The notes beneath the pieces were generated by a model. That model saw only the letters and a list, made by a program, of their open reading frames with translations. It had not been told where the DNA came from and did no database searches. A stretch of 64,000 nt of DNA from Ifrita kowaldi (lineage: Eukaryota; Chordata; Aves; Passeriformes; Cinclosomatidae), in the NCBI GenBank assembly GCA_013398055.1, contig VZRS01014440.1:868001-932000 (forward strand), in the 5' to 3' direction. A program made the position numbers and the translations under genes. Below, piece after piece: positions 1-14,289 of the stretch (position 1 is the stretch's first letter; each line of letters opens with the position of its first letter).

Positions 1-3000
1 AACATCTACATGAAAAACAATGATGAATCTCTAAGTTTACAAATTCTTCATTTCATACAATCATATTGCTTTTGGTCTTCAATGATTCTCAAGTCTTGTT
101 TTTTTTAAAAAAAATCCTAATTAATTTTTCTTTTCCTGGAAAACATACAAACAAACAAAAGAACTGTAATGTGTCTTCATGCAGAAACATTTATTATTAT
201 AAAGTACTATGCATGTTTTGTTAAAAAGCTTAATAAAGTCCTCTGAGTGCAAGAGACAAGAATTTAGCAGTGTCAATAACAGTAATTATTGTCATCATTG
301 TCCTTCCTTACAAAATTAACCAATAGTAAGTAGAGTGGGTACGGGTCTTTAAAGCATTTTTAAGTGATTTTGTTTTGGTAATAATTAGTGAAAATCCTGA
401 AAAGAATTTTTTCTTACATCTCTTCTGTCTTATTTCCATTTATTCTGTTCTCGTAACATTCATTAAGCCAGCATTTGAATGTGAAAAGATAATATAAAGT
501 CTTGTGCTTCCTCTCATCTGCACAGCTATCAATGATTTTTTTTTGTGCCAACAAATTACTATGTCAGAGTGCGGCTTTTTCTGAAAAACGTCATGTATCT
601 TCCCTGTGTTCAAGAGAATTGAGCCTATGTGATAAGCAGTCCTAGCATTTTAAATGAATTTAAAATTCTGTTCAGAAAAACATATATTCTGTTTTTAAAA
701 TGTATTCCTAATTTACAGCACAGGATTTTTTAAATGAGATCATCAGATACAAATTCTGATTAAATGCATTATATTTCACGTGATTATTTCTTTTTCCAAC
801 ACATCCAGTCATCAATGTTTGCAGAGAGGAGCAGCAGGTAAGAATAAGGTAAAATACACAGAAAACAAAAGAAAAAATAAAATCCTGGGACCCTAAAAAA
901 AGAAATTTTATAGCTGTATTTAATAAAGTACAGTGTTTAAGACCAGAAGTATAAATTCCCATTTTTATTTCAAAGCATGGAAATGCAAAATTTATTTTTC
1001 ATTTTCTAAAAATAAGAAATGACCATCAATTGCATAATTAACATGTAATGCAAAACAGTCTCAGCTCTGTTGTCAATCTGCTCATCTCTGGAAGGTCATT
1101 GTGTGCAAACCCACTACAGTCTGCTGTAAGAATTTAGTCTCAACATACTGGAAGTACTAAAATCCCCACATTTTCTTAGTAAAAAATTATAAATCTGAAG
1201 TATTGTTCGTTACACAGCCACAGTGCCAGCCTTTGGCCCAGTTTATGCTTAGTTAGTGAGGGTTTTTATACACCTTCTGAAATTGTGGCCTACAGGAAGT
1301 AGCCCTCATTAGAACTACATAGCAGATTTTTTTTTTTATTGCAGGCCTAATTAATTTTTCATTAAAATAAGCACTCTTCAATGACCTTTTTAAGAATCAG
1401 ATAAATTTCTGATTCCTTTAGAATATAAAATTCAGAGAAATTGGTTAGTTTTGTAATATTACTTTTCTTTTAAATTTCCTAGAAACGAACTTATCTTAAA
1501 AGTCTTAGCACAATTTGGTAATAATGTGCTGCATTAATGGACTCCTTATTGACAGCTTATCATGAAATGTGATTTCTAATCCCTGTTCCACTGATTGCTT
1601 ACTATGAAATACTGAAGCAAGCCTTAGATGCAAGCATTTGTTTAGTTTGTGGTGAGTGAATCTCCTGACCAGTTGAATCACCATGATTCAATACTTTCAA
1701 ACCAATACTTTCACACAGGACAAGCAATGCAAGAAAGATAGACCTTTTTTTGGTATTCCTTCTGTTCCCTCAGTTTGCAGGCCCTAATGTTTTAAATATT
1801 CCAGGGCTGAAATTTAAGTTTGTTGGTGAAAGGGGAAGAGGCCATGACAGGTTAAAGTCTAGCTGCAGGGAGGATGTCCACATGTTGACCATGGCATTGG
1901 AGCAGAGCAAGCCATCAAAAGAAACTGGCTCTGTACTGCCTCTGAGACTGGAGCAAATTAGATATTTGCTCCTCTTTATTCCTTGTACACAGACACAATC
2001 CTTGGAACATGACCTCAAAGTGAGGATCTAGAACTAGTATCTGCACAATATTTAATATTGTTTGCTATTTGGCTGAGAACTTTTGTTTGTATCCTTCATA
2101 CCAGATGACTGTGGAACACTGAATTCATCAACTTATTTTATTTTGAACATAATGTCCTGATATCAGAAAGTTATGCCTGCCGGGCTCACATCACTAATTT
2201 AGATTTTACAGAGAAAGTATTATGTTTCCCTAAAAAAATAATAGTCTTGCAAAAAATACTTGTCATGGTTAAAAGCACAATGAAACACTGCCAGGAAAAA
2301 TCAGGCAATTTAGACTTCTAGCAAGGCTAGGTATACAGTTCATGGCATTTAGAAAGTTGTCTAAACTCTATCTGCACTTTTTAGATTAGTAAGACAGATC
2401 TGACATATGTACAAACCACCAAAAAAAAAAAAAAAAGGTGAATGAAATGCATAATTACTGCTTTGGTATTAACTTAAGGGTTTTCAGTTAGAACTTCTGA
2501 TCAATATTTCAGTCAGAGCACAGACTCTGTTAACAGAACATTAGGAAATGCTTCCTAATAAATGTAAACACTATATTCTGATTCTGTTTAGCATCAATAT
2601 CAAATACATTGTTTGATTTAATGGCCTGTGCAGGAAGGTCATCTTATCTCAAAAGTCTGTCAAACTCACTGTCTATTTGAAGTTTTTAGCTTCAGTCAAT
2701 AATAATCAAAAGGCCTTGGATATGATGCAAAAGTTTTAAAACTGCACAGAATTAAAACTGTACAGAATATAAAGAACAGAGTAGAAATCCAGATGGATGA
2801 CTTCTAATGTTTGGTATACTCAGTTTGTTCAGTGCCCAATAACCAAATACATCAAAATAAATAAAAGTTCAAAGATATTGAAAAGTACTTCTGGAAATTA
2901 AAACAGACCAGAGCATTTAAGACAGAAGCAGAATTAAATTCAATGTACCCCACACAGAATTTGTAGAAAAAGCAAAATTTGAAAACAAAATTGTGTATTT

Positions 3001-6000
3001 GCTCAACTAAGACATAGGATTCGCTCACAAAAAATTTATTAAATTATGGTTAGTTAAAAGAAAGGTTGCTCTATCCAGAAACTGAGATAGGATAAGAACA
3101 GCTGAAGAAATGGACATTTTTCAAATTCATGTAGCAAAATCTTTTGAAGAATGAAACTGAAATTCTATAATTTCTGGATTTCTACTGAAAGAGGATAGAA
3201 ATACATGGCCTAAAGTGACTCAAAAGATAAATATTTATCAGAAAAGAGAAGAGCCTTATCTGCAAAACTTGGAATTCCACATCTGTTGGGAGATGAATCA
3301 AAACAAATCCTGTGTTGCAATGAATGTTTCTTGTAAAAGTGCAGTATGAGCTGGGTTTTCTCTTACAAATATCATCTGTATGTGCTTTGTATGGCCACCG
3401 CTTTCTCTCAGGTCTGCTGTCACTTACCAGAAATTGCCATAGAAAGAGACATCTTGCTGATAAGCACCAGGTAATTTTGTTACCCAAATCAGTACTAATA
3501 CACAGCCTAGAGAAAAAAAAAGGGAGGCCATACAAAAGAAAGGAAAAAAAAAAAAATAGGGCAGTGCCAGCTGGTCTACTAAAAGTATCTCCTGAAAATA
3601 GTTTGGGAATTGGAACCACTGGGAACAGGTAAGGGAGTTTTCACTCCTCACCTACACAGCTTTAAGAGATGCAGCACAAAGACAAGTAAGCTACACACAG
3701 CTCTTAAATATAGCTACCTTACTAATAAAAATAATTTAGAAATGAAACAATCTAAACAAATGCAATAAAATAGGAACATAGGAAAAAACCTCCCAAAGTC
3801 TTAGTTATCAATTCTATGATATTTTCTGATTTTCCAATTCGCAGAGATCTTCCAACAGACATGACAGTTTCAGGATGTTAGAACAAGAATTAATCTGATC
3901 TCCTACAAAAAAGAGAAGACCAAAGTTCATTTCTCCAGAACTTATGGCAGGTCTTGCCTAAGTGCAGCAATTAAAATGTTGGAGCAATAAAACCTAGGTT
4001 CGGTCTTGTTTAACAATTATTGATAGAAAAACTAAAGTTAGTACCTCCTCAACAGCACAAATTTGAACTTTGTATCACTAGTAAGTAAGACCCACTACAT
4101 TTAGTATGTTCCAGATATTCCATTAAACCAAACATTGATTTTTGGTGCTGTACCATGAATTCTTTCTTCCATTCTGTTGTTTGCTACTGCTTATAGCTTG
4201 CTAGCTAAGACTGATCTCAGTGCTGAAAGTGCATGAGCAAAAAATGTGTAGTACAGAAAACTGGAAATCAGGAAGCAAAACCAGATTCATTATTCATCTT
4301 TCTCCAAGGTCTCACTAAAGATGGAAGAGGTGTCTCAACCTAGCTGTACACAGATAACAGCTTTCAATGTTTTTCAGTTTTCAAAACTGTAATCAGAATA
4401 AGCTTTAGTGTATTCTTGACTTCAGTTTTCTTAATAAAAAATCCTCTACTTCAGAAAACACTGCTCTTTTTTGGTTTTGTTTTGTTTTGCAGTGGGATTT
4501 AATAAATTATCCTTAATGTAATGTTCCAGATATTTTTGTTTCATTGATGTTCTTGTAATTATTTTGGGAGGTAATACTAATTAAAACTTCCTTTGGACCA
4601 AAAAATAAATATATTTTAAAGTAAAAAAAAATAAAAGTCTTTGTTTATCTTTTTCTTAGTGTGATTAATGAGAGTACTTTAGTATCTTCCTATATTTGCA
4701 CATCAGCCACTAATTTTCATGTAAAAAACGTATCAGGCTTGTATTGCACAAAGTTTTACATTTAAATACTTGTAAATGAACATAATAACATTGATTTGAA
4801 GAGAGGGATAATCAAATGCTGGTAAATGCCACGATCTTTCTCTCTGACTCAGAACTTAGTATTGCAGGATACTATGGGTTTATTTGAGAAGAAACTGGGC
4901 CATAATTTTTTGTGACTACTAGAATCAAAACATCATAAACAGAACAAGAGAAGTGATGCATCAGTTTGTTACCTATATTCACAGACAGGAACTTGTTTAT
5001 CCATTTAACCCTAGTTGCTGAAATGGAAATATTTCCCAAATATTTCTTAACCCTTACTGGCTACACAATTGATGCTTTTTTCTTCTTTTATTTGTTAATT
5101 TTTTTTTTCCAGATTTGGGTCACAATGAATCACTGTATTTTTAGGAAAATATATATATTCATAGCATACTTAACACTGATTACTAGGTGAATCTTGCAAA
5201 TGGCCCAATTCAGTGTAACTTCAAAACTTCAACTTACCACTTTTGGGTTTTTTCAGACTAACAGGCTTTAGAAGAGGAAGGGAGAATGTAACCCAAACTA
5301 ATGAACCTATAACAAAGACAATAAGTATTTTCACCTGGAAGCAGAAGGTGGGCTGGACTTTTCCAAGATATCATGGAAAATACTTCAATCATAAATATTT
5401 TACTGAACCGCACTGAGAACTTGTGTGCCTTCACTGAGAACCTGTGAGAACCTATGCTCATCGAGATGCACGTGTGCCTTCAAACTGCACTTCAAGTCAA
5501 AGTACCTCTAGAATTCAGATTTATAGCTAAAGGCTATCTTTCAGTGAAGGCAAAAATATTCATACATGGTATTGCTAATAAACATACAATGCCCCTGAAA
5601 ACTAGGATTCTGCTGTGACAGAATTTGTTTACTTTTTGAAAGTACTTTCCAGTAAATTGGAAGATTTTGGCCCTGACTCTCCTCCTCTGTTCTTGGCTAC
5701 TTCACTGCTAAGAGAATTAGCAAATCTCCTAAGAAGATCTGATTTACAAGGTCATTTACAAGATTATTCACAAGGTTAATTACCAGGTCATTACAAGATT
5801 GGTGGCCACACTGCTTCCAGCAATGCAGCTTTTCTCAACCTGCTGCTCACCCACCAAACATCCTGGCAGATTTTTCTTATCCAAGAGACTGCTGTGTTGA
5901 CATTGTCCAGAATTAACTGAACCTTCAAAAGTTCATTTGAACAATGCACAATAAAGCTCTATAAAATGGCTTTTTAAACAATGCTTTACTTAAGAGTATT

Positions 6001-9000
6001 TATTATCCAGTCTACTGTCAAATCACACAAATATGACTCTTAGGAATAGCATAAATGATTTTCCTATGACTCTTGATATAATTAACTCTCATTTTAATCA
6101 TGAATTTTCTGAAGCATGGGAGTAATTTTTGAACAATCTATATAAAAATACATCTTTTAATTTGGAACATTTGTTACAATTGAGATTATTTATTTTTATT
6201 CACTGATTTTCCTAAATGATTCTCTCCTAAGATTATCTGCCACTTCTTCTATGGTGGCAGTAGTCCTGTAACAGTGTTGGTGTCTTGTGTTCGAAACAGA
6301 GTATTTTACAACCTGCCTTTAGAATATCTGCACAGTACCTGGTCTCTGAGATAGAAACATACAACACTACCACCAAGAAAGAAAGACCAGTGGTTGTTGA
6401 CACCAATAGAGACAAAGCAGACATTCCTTTGGAATTTCATTCTTTGATCCCTAGTTCCATTGTGAGTAGAAATATTCTATCTCTGAAAATTCGTTGAAGC
6501 AAAAGTCAAAACAACTTCATTTTTTTGGTATAAGTTTTAAAGTGTTCAATGCAAGTTACGTACACAATATGTACACGGAATTCAGTTCTGCTTAGAATAT
6601 AATCTGGACTTCACTCAGTTCAGTAGCCAGCATTTCAAGGAGAGGTCTACTGCAAAAGATTCCACCAAAGCTTTCATGGAAGGCAGTATTTCATACTAAT
6701 TTTTTAAAATATTTGACCTTAAAAGGTAAGAACTTTTATTCATATAAAATGCAAAAAGAAAGAAAACAAAAGGTCACATATTCAGTGTTTTCTTCTGATC
6801 ATTACAAAAAATTCTAGAGTTTATTCTAACAACTTGAGTTCTTATAGACCTACAAGAAAAACTGTATGTTACACAATCAGAAGTGCTGACCTCAACAAAT
6901 GCAAAATAAAAGCTGAATGTCCAGTAAGGTCAAATAAACATAGGGATTATTAAGATACTCTGAGGAGTTTACATCTTGCATACTGTTAAATACCTGCTAT
7001 TAGCAGCATTAATTATTAACAGTCTAACTGCAAAAAAATTATGAACCAACAGATTTTCAGGGTTCATCTTTCAGATCACTTTGGAAACTATTCCTCAGAT
7101 TCTCAGTCTGTTATTTTTGATTTCTGATACGTACATTCCAATACACAGAAAAGTATATATATTATTGTTAAAGGCTTTACAAATATTCTCCTTTTTAAAT
7201 ATTGCTGTCATCAAAGATCCCACATCCTGAAGTACAGATCTACAGAATTTGTTATTAGCCTTATCAAAATTATATTCCCTCCATCACATTACCTATGTTT
7301 TTAAAATCTCATGACAAATTTAATCTTTAAGCAGGATATTACATCAAAGTTAAATGAATTAATTGCTAACTCTAACTCTCAGGTAACTGCATAGTCAGAG
7401 TGTAATAAACTCACATGAATTTCTTTGGAGTTAATGTGTTTTTTCAAGTGTATAATTCCTTAGAGATTAAAAAATCCAAACAAACACTATGATTTAACAG
7501 CAGAATAGCTTATATGCATGTGAGAGTTATGAAAGAGGAGATTTAACCCCAGGACCTCCTTTCCTTTCAAGTCCTCTTGCTCTAGATCCCACACAATTTT
7601 CTTCCTCATCTGATTTCACTTATCTCTCTGTGTGATATACTTACACAGGTTACCTGAAAATGTATGTAAAAATTTCCATTATTAAAGGAGTTCTTCTATT
7701 TGAATAGCATTATTTCCAACTGTAATTACTCAAGAGGAATGAAAGAGCAACCAAGGTGTAAGTAGAAGCACAATTTCCATTTTGAATGTTTTCGATGTGT
7801 TTACAAAGTAAAAAAAAATCTGTGAGAATAGCTGTGATCATGACTTAAGAAATCTTTTTGGAAATACTATTTGAATGGGGAATACAGTGAAAACTCCACA
7901 TTAATTATACAAAATTCCACTTAATCAAAGTCATATCTTGCACAACACTTATCTACTGAAATGTTCAGACAACATTTTTCGTAGTTTATTTACTTACTAA
8001 TTTGAGTGACGTGGCAGGCTGAGAATACTATAACCAATATTGTTACATGGCTCTCATTCCCTTGTGAGAAAAAGGCAGGCTATGAATCTGTAATGAATTA
8101 GTTGATTGGAAACTGCCACTTTCAGCCTAGTGCTACATTCCTTTCATTTACTGTGGAATGAAAACATGGGCGCAATCAATTAGGATGCGGTGAGTAAACT
8201 GCAAAGAAATTCTTATCTTCTGTCACACTTGATTTCCTACTTCAGTCATACAATAGCTTATCCACATGGCCAATACAAATCTTTCTGAAAATTTCAACTC
8301 CCCACAGGATCTGATCAAATGTGCTTTTTGCCTTAATCGAAAAGGATACAGAAAAGTAGGCAAGAGATAAACTAGTAGAGTTATGAAAAAATAACATACA
8401 GATACAGGCTCTCCTAAGGAACTCATTAAAATGTATTAATAACAATGTGGTAAACAGCCAGAAAACTTTTACGTACATATACATTATATAATATATAGTC
8501 TTTGGTAGACAATATTAAATACTAATATGTAATACTGTAAGTAGGTGCATATAAATATTGCATATACATATATAATATATATGTATATATGTATAATTTC
8601 CCCTCTTCCTTACTCCCTATGGGTTTTTTCATCATATTCCTTTTGAATTACACTCCTGTGATATTTTGAAAGTGAAAGTGACTCAACAGATTAATGAGAG
8701 TTGCTTTTGCCTGATACTTATTTGCCCTATTATCATAATCCTTGTATTACCTCTAACATTTCACATTGTTCTAACCTTAATAAAATGTGTTCAATGACTA
8801 TGGCTACCCATATGCAATCTATCTCTCTCTCTACCTCATATGTTTTTCTATAATTATAGAAGAACACAAGACCTTCACAAATCTGATCATTTTTTCCTGG
8901 ATTAATTGAGTGAGTATGTCTTCTGCATTATGAGATAACTTACAAGCATGTACTTAAACAGACATTTTTCCCAAAAAGAAAATTAAAGCAAAAGAGTTTT

Positions 9001-9600
9001 TCTTCACCAGAACATAATGCAGAACAAAGAAACCAAAAAATCCTACTCTGGAATACAGGTCACAAGAGGAGGAGGAAACATTTTTTCCACATCTAGCATC
9101 ATTTATTCCCACATTTGGGAAAAATCTAATCAAGACTCTTTTCATGTATGAGACATATCTAGGGTCTGAGTTCAAAATAGAAAAATTAAGCACTCAGTTG
9201 TTTTAGATCAGAACTCAGAGATGTCTGAAAAGCCAAATCCTCATAGTTTTCTGTTAAATTGTTTAAAAATAACTTCTTTTTTCCTTTACAAAATACATCA
9301 TTCCAGCCAAAAAAAAAAAAAAATCTACGCAAACAAGCTCTTCTCTGTGAATACAGGGGAGAATTAAATAAAAAAACCAGAACTGTCATTTTCAATAAAG
9401 ACAAGATAAAGCAGTATGAAAGATGATGCAAGTTCTCAGATGGAATGTGAATAGGTTAAGTGTCAGGGGAATTCCTGACTCCTAACAGCTGGTGTCCTAA
9501 TGAAGAACTAAACTAAATCCCTATTGCTCCCAATGGAGTATTCTCAGGCAGAAAGTATGGGAAGCTTGCCTTAGAATGTAGCCCCTGTGCGGGCTGCGGG
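1..9600. other. AT-rich intergenic DNA, no gene seen
   Basis: No exon, RNA gene or recognisable transposon could be supported here. The open frames are short, begin and end at random, lack splice-flanked conservation and resemble no family I know. The stretch holds A/T homopolymers and AT-rich simple sequence. It lies downstream of TMTC3; in other vertebrates the next gene on this side is KITLG, which is not visible in the window, so this is probably part of that long intergenic interval. Confidence 0.7.
8477..8596. repeat. AT-rich imperfect palindromic simple repeat
   Basis: Alternating TA/CA runs around 8477-8500 and 8561-8596. The second block is close to an inverted repeat of itself, with an ATAC-rich left arm and a GTAT-rich right arm, so it could form a hairpin. 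Most likely a degenerate microsatellite. Confidence 0.6.
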
Positions 9601-10060
9601 CAGTCTCAAATCAAGAGGCTACCTTAATACCCCAAACATCTGCATACAAAGCAAACCTGTACTAACAGTTGCTAGACACAAAAAAACCAACAAAAAAACC
9701 CCAAAACCCAGCCAAAGAAACAAACAAACCAAAAGCCCCTGAGCCATAAAAAAAATTAAATGTTTTTTTCTTGATTTATGTTTGTGCAAGGCTGAATCTT
9801 CCCAATGCATTTTAAAAATGGCCGAGGGAGTAAGTGTCCATAGGAACACAAGCTCATGTGTCTCCACCTCCTGAAGGCTGAGATCCGAGCACTTGGGTGC
9901 CTTAATGGCTTGGGAACACACAAGCATGCAGTGACAGAAACTTCACCCCACGAGACCTCGACAAGCGGGAGCTGAGGGTGCTGCTGAGAGAGGAGGAGAC
10001 CTCTGCACGGCAGCAGAGCGGGGTTACTGGGGACCAGCACTTCAGCCTTATATCCCTCAC
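9600..10060. other. Locally GC-richer patch in intergenic DNA
   Basis: The block around 9830-10060 is visibly richer in G and C than its surroundings. It has a plus-strand open stretch from about 9936 to a TAA near 10072, and a minus-strand open stretch over the same bases. Neither has a convincing start, splice sites or full domain. It could be an old retroposed fragment or an unrecognised repeat. Confidence 0.35.
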
Positions 10061-10852
10061 ATCAGACATTTAAGCACCTCACAGGTCTAGAACATGAATG
10101 TCCAGAATTGTACAGAAACAGGTGAAACCAAGCATCTTCTAGGAAATAAAAGTTTGGAAGCCAGCTAAAACTTTCTGGAAAGATTGCAGGTAAGGGAAGA
10201 ATATAATCCTTAAGGGAGGAAAAATGTGGGAAAAGCTGTAACATCATAGTAAACAGAAAAAATCTTTGGATTGTTAAATTAACTGTCTAGTTAACTGGTT
10301 TTGTGTAATATAAATCTGAAATGCAGCTGTATTTACTTTTAAGAGTTTGTTGAATAGGGATGGATGACAAACTGCCTGTATCCTTTTTTTAGAATACAGA
10401 CACACAAGGATTTGACTCCAGCATGCCACTTAGAGACACACTGTGTCTACCTATGCCCAGAGGGAAGTAAACTCTGGAAAAGAGGTTTTTATACACCAAG
10501 AAGGCACTGAGGGATGAATACTGGGACACATTCTTAGGTTTTGGATTAAACCTCTGCTGCTCAGGAAGATTATCTTAAATTAGGCACAACATTTTATATT
10601 TAAGGATACATTCTCTAAGTTCTTTGGGATTGTCATTCCTGACTTCTGAACTTTGACTTGTTGTCACTGCTCTTTTTCTTCCTCTGGCTTTTTTTTGTTT
10701 TGAAATTTAACAAATTACTTCAGCAACCATTTTTTCCCATATTTCCTGAATAAAAGAATACAGTAAGGTCTACTATTGCATTGTAATTCTTTATTACCTT
10801 AAGTAGTTAAAATGTTTTGGGGAAACAATTCTGTGCCTACAATTTACTTTTC
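10061..10852. other. Intergenic DNA, nothing recognised
   Basis: AT-rich sequence with no supported gene, RNA or repeat family. Confidence 0.6.
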
Positions 10853-10875
10853 ATATATATATATATATATATATA
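10853..10875. repeat. (AT)n microsatellite
   Basis: An uninterrupted AT dinucleotide run of about 23 bases, 11 bases before the assembly gap. A longer simple repeat in the gap may be why the assembly broke here. Confidence 0.9.
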
Positions 10876-10886
10876 AAGTCAGAATT

Positions 10887-11092
10887 NNNNNNNNNNNNNN
10901 NNNNNNNNNNNNNNNNNNNNNNNNNNNNNNNNNNNNNNNNNNNNNNNNNNNNNNNNNNNNNNNNNNNNNNNNNNNNNNNNNNNNNNNNNNNNNNNNNNNN
11001 NNNNNNNNNNNNNNNNNNNNNNNNNNNNNNNNNNNNNNNNNNNNNNNNNNNNNNNNNNNNNNNNNNNNNNNNNNNNNNNNNNNNNNNNNNNN
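10887..11092. other. Assembly gap (206 N)
   Basis: A run of 206 undetermined bases, flanked by an AT microsatellite on the left and AT-rich sequence on the right. The true gap length is unknown. An open frame running through the Ns is an artefact. Confidence 0.98.
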
Positions 11093-11143
11093 TACTAATA
11101 ATATATTTTCAATTTATTTTTTAATTTACAACTAGCCTTTCAT

Positions 11144-11172
11144 ATTATTATTATTACTATTATTATTATTTA
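11144..11172. repeat. (ATT)n microsatellite
   Basis: A short trinucleotide run of ATT units with one ACT interruption, just right of the assembly gap. Confidence 0.85.
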
Positions 11173-13470
11173 GAATAAATAACTTTAATTATATAAATGT
11201 TTGTAGAAAACTGGCCTACTAGGTAGAGGGCATGGAAGCAAAACAAAGGAAGGCAGAGAACTGCATATTCTTCTCTACCTTCACAGTACTGATTCACTCC
11301 AATGTTTTGTAAGACTTTCACTACCATCTCCAATACATATAAAGAGGCAATTATTTGCATCTTCAGAAAAGCTGAATTCTACTGCGAATTTTCAGTTAAC
11401 TTCATGTACTACCCCATGAACTACACCAGTAACTTGGCACACACAATGTGAGACTTGTACATCAAGGGATTTTTCTTAACATCATTGAGTTGGCTCTTTA
11501 AAAGATCACTTATTTAACCTACAATGGGAGCTTCTCAGTACAAAGGAGTAAGATGGCAAAATAATTCAGGAAGACAATAAACATGCAAGTTTAGACAACT
11601 TTTCACTGCTACATTAAGATTTCAGTAAAATTATAACCACTGAAAGCAGGACATTTAATGTGATCTATTTCTGTATTGTTCCGTGCAGAATGATTTCACA
11701 TGTCAAATACATCAGTTTGCAATAGGCATTGTTGCTTTCACAAGAGTACCTCCAGTTTAAACATATACCCTAAAATAAACAGAGGATGGGATGTAAATTC
11801 CTATGATTTCTTAGCTTAAGAGTGCTTTAAGGAAGCACAAAATTAGAATAAACTTCCTGGATCACAAAATTTAGTTATTTATTATTACAGGTAACATTTA
11901 ATGCATTCACTTTCAAAACTGTTCATAGCCTTAGCTTAAAATAACTTTTTCCTCCCCTCACCATTCTCCTTCAAAGACAGTTCCAAAATATATTGTTCCA
12001 GTAGACTGGGCCTTTTGCCTCATTTCCAGCTTGAGTGTATTTATAATTGTTTTCTCCCTTTTTGTTCTTGTACAAACATTGGCTTTTAGCCTAAATGGCA
12101 ATATTTCTTCCAGTTTTAACCCTCCTCCTGAATATCTCAACAAAGACATGCCCTTTTGACTTGTTTAGCCTCAGATAACAAGCTCTGGCTCTTTGCAGAA
12201 GACAACTCTGCTGCTTTACTTATCCATCCAGCAGAGATTTTGTGTAATTGTTTTAGTTTTAATTTATTGATCTTGGACATAGGCAATCAAAACCAAGAGA
12301 CTATTCCAGATAAGCATCACCAGTGTCTTTATTTCTACTGGAGTTGCCTTTTCAACACAGTCATATAATTTTCTGGCTAAATGATTTCACTAATTTGTAA
12401 TCCTGTTGATATGTAGGACAGCCACGTACATTTCCACCTCATTTCTTTGCTAAATTCTGGCTTTCAACAGAAGTGGGATACCAGTAGTAGGATTGTGATG
12501 ACCCACCATATAGGGAATGGGTGCATCACTTTATATTATCTATAATTGAGTTTAATTGGATTTCTACTAATCCAGTTGAAATAAGCAATTTTTATACAAT
12601 ACCCTACCCTGTATTGACAATGCTTACATATTTGTATTCCCAACAAATAAACTCAGTATTTTTACAGTATTTTTACCACAGACATGACTGACATTATTAA
12701 AGTTCAGTGCCAAGTTATTTTAGGAACATCACTAGTAAATACTGTGCTACCAGATATTGCAGAACTCCCTGTTGCTCTTTTCCCGTTGGAAAGCTTTTAT
12801 CCATCCTCCAATAATTCCATTAATTCTTGTCATTTGTATTTTAACTATTAGTTTCTCCTGCACTGAATTTCAGAAATACTGTATCGAGTGTTTCATTCAC
12901 CTGATAAATCAACTAGAAAACAGCATCTCAATTTACAGAGAGTAAGAACTTTATGGTATTTTACTTCCATATTTTTCTGTAATCCATTGAACTGTTTTAG
13001 TATATCAGCACATAAAATCTGCTTTTTGCAGAACCTGACAAGGATTACAGCCATTTAATTCCATTTAATTTTAAATAAATCATTTTTTAAAAAAATTTTT
13101 TTCATGAGAGCCTGGTTTTGGTATGCTGTGTTTTTTTACAGCCATAACCTTGTAAATACTCCACTCTTAACCATACTCATTTTAAATAGTGCTACCTTCT
13201 GCAGGTTCTCAACCTATCTAACTAAATACTGGCTGGTCAGTATGCAAACAAATATCCAGGTCTTACCACATCCTTAGCATTTTCCCCCAGTCTGTATCTG
13301 AAAAGCTGAAGTTCCCCAGACATTTCTGTGTCCAAAAACATTACAGACAAGACCTTCAGTTATATTTATACAGCCAAAGCTGGGTTACAATAGATAATTG
13401 TTTATTCTATGTTACTCCAAGCAAAACCTTTCTGCTTTTTTTCTCTAATGGTTTTGAAGTTAAGAATAAT
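11173..13470. other. Intergenic DNA, nothing recognised
   Basis: AT-rich sequence without supported exons or identifiable mobile elements. The short open frames look random. Confidence 0.6.
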
Positions 13471-13477
13471 GTTTTTT

Positions 13478-13690
13478 TATGGCATGGGTCAGACCAAAAG
13501 TCCGTTTAGCTTGCTATGGAGTCCCTGACTGTTTCTACTGCCAAACGGTTAGGGAAGAGCTTTAGGAACAAGTTTTGGAACCATGCATGGTGGATTCTTC
13601 TCTTGGTATGTCCCATGAGGTTTTGGAATTTTGCACACAAATAGCTTCCTAAATTAAAAGTTGCATGGCATTTCACAGATCTCCACTTTC
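13478..13690 (+). repeat. Possible ancient CR1-like repeat remnant
   Basis: The stretch starting with GGGTCAGACCAAAAGTCCGT (13487 onward) resembles a motif, roughly 'GATCAGACCAAAGGTCCATCTAGC', that I recall from the 3' part of old sauropsid CR1 elements in turtles and crocodilians. Similarity fades after about 13560. The assignment is from memory of the motif only. Confidence 0.4.
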
Positions 13691-14289
13691 ATGAAGGTAG
13701 CTATTTGCTTCTTGAGATCTTTTATACCTCAGCAACCCTAACATTTTGCAATGAACAACAAAATTTAATTATGTGTTCTGTGAAGATATTCTTTTTAAAA
13801 GCAACATTTTCATCCATTTAAGTCATTCAGCCTGGTGTTAAGAGAAATAAAGAAATGTCACTTCCTATTCTTACTTTACTGTACGTTGTGTGATTCTCCC
13901 CTGGAAAATCCTTGCAAAAGTAATGCATGACTTTGTGATGTCTCTGCATTAATTTAGTTGTGGTTATCCTTTTCTGAACATTTTGGAATTGTAACACATC
14001 TGCCTGGAGTTAGACCCAGCAGTATCTGTCATGAAAAATGTCTCACTCTGGCTCTGCTGAAGTGGTTGGCCAGTACAGTCCTGTCCTCACCAGGGCGTGA
14101 CTTCTGAGGAGCTTGAAGCAGGCAATATGCCAAGTGGGTGACGAGCCTCTGAACAGCAGGATCATCTGCATATGGGAATGCTGAGAACAATTATTTTCTT
14201 GCATTTATTTAGAACTTCCCTTGCTGCAGCTTTAGTTCATTACCTTTTGCATTATTTGTTTCTGTGCAAATACCTTCCCAGAGTTGAAG

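Noticed and set aside
3182..3619. A 145-codon minus-strand open frame in the intergenic flank
   Set aside because: Phe/Leu-rich composition from poly-A/T tracts, no domain and no exon signals.
10812..11135. A 107-codon open frame through the assembly gap
   Set aside because: Almost all of it is N, and the rest is AT simple repeat.
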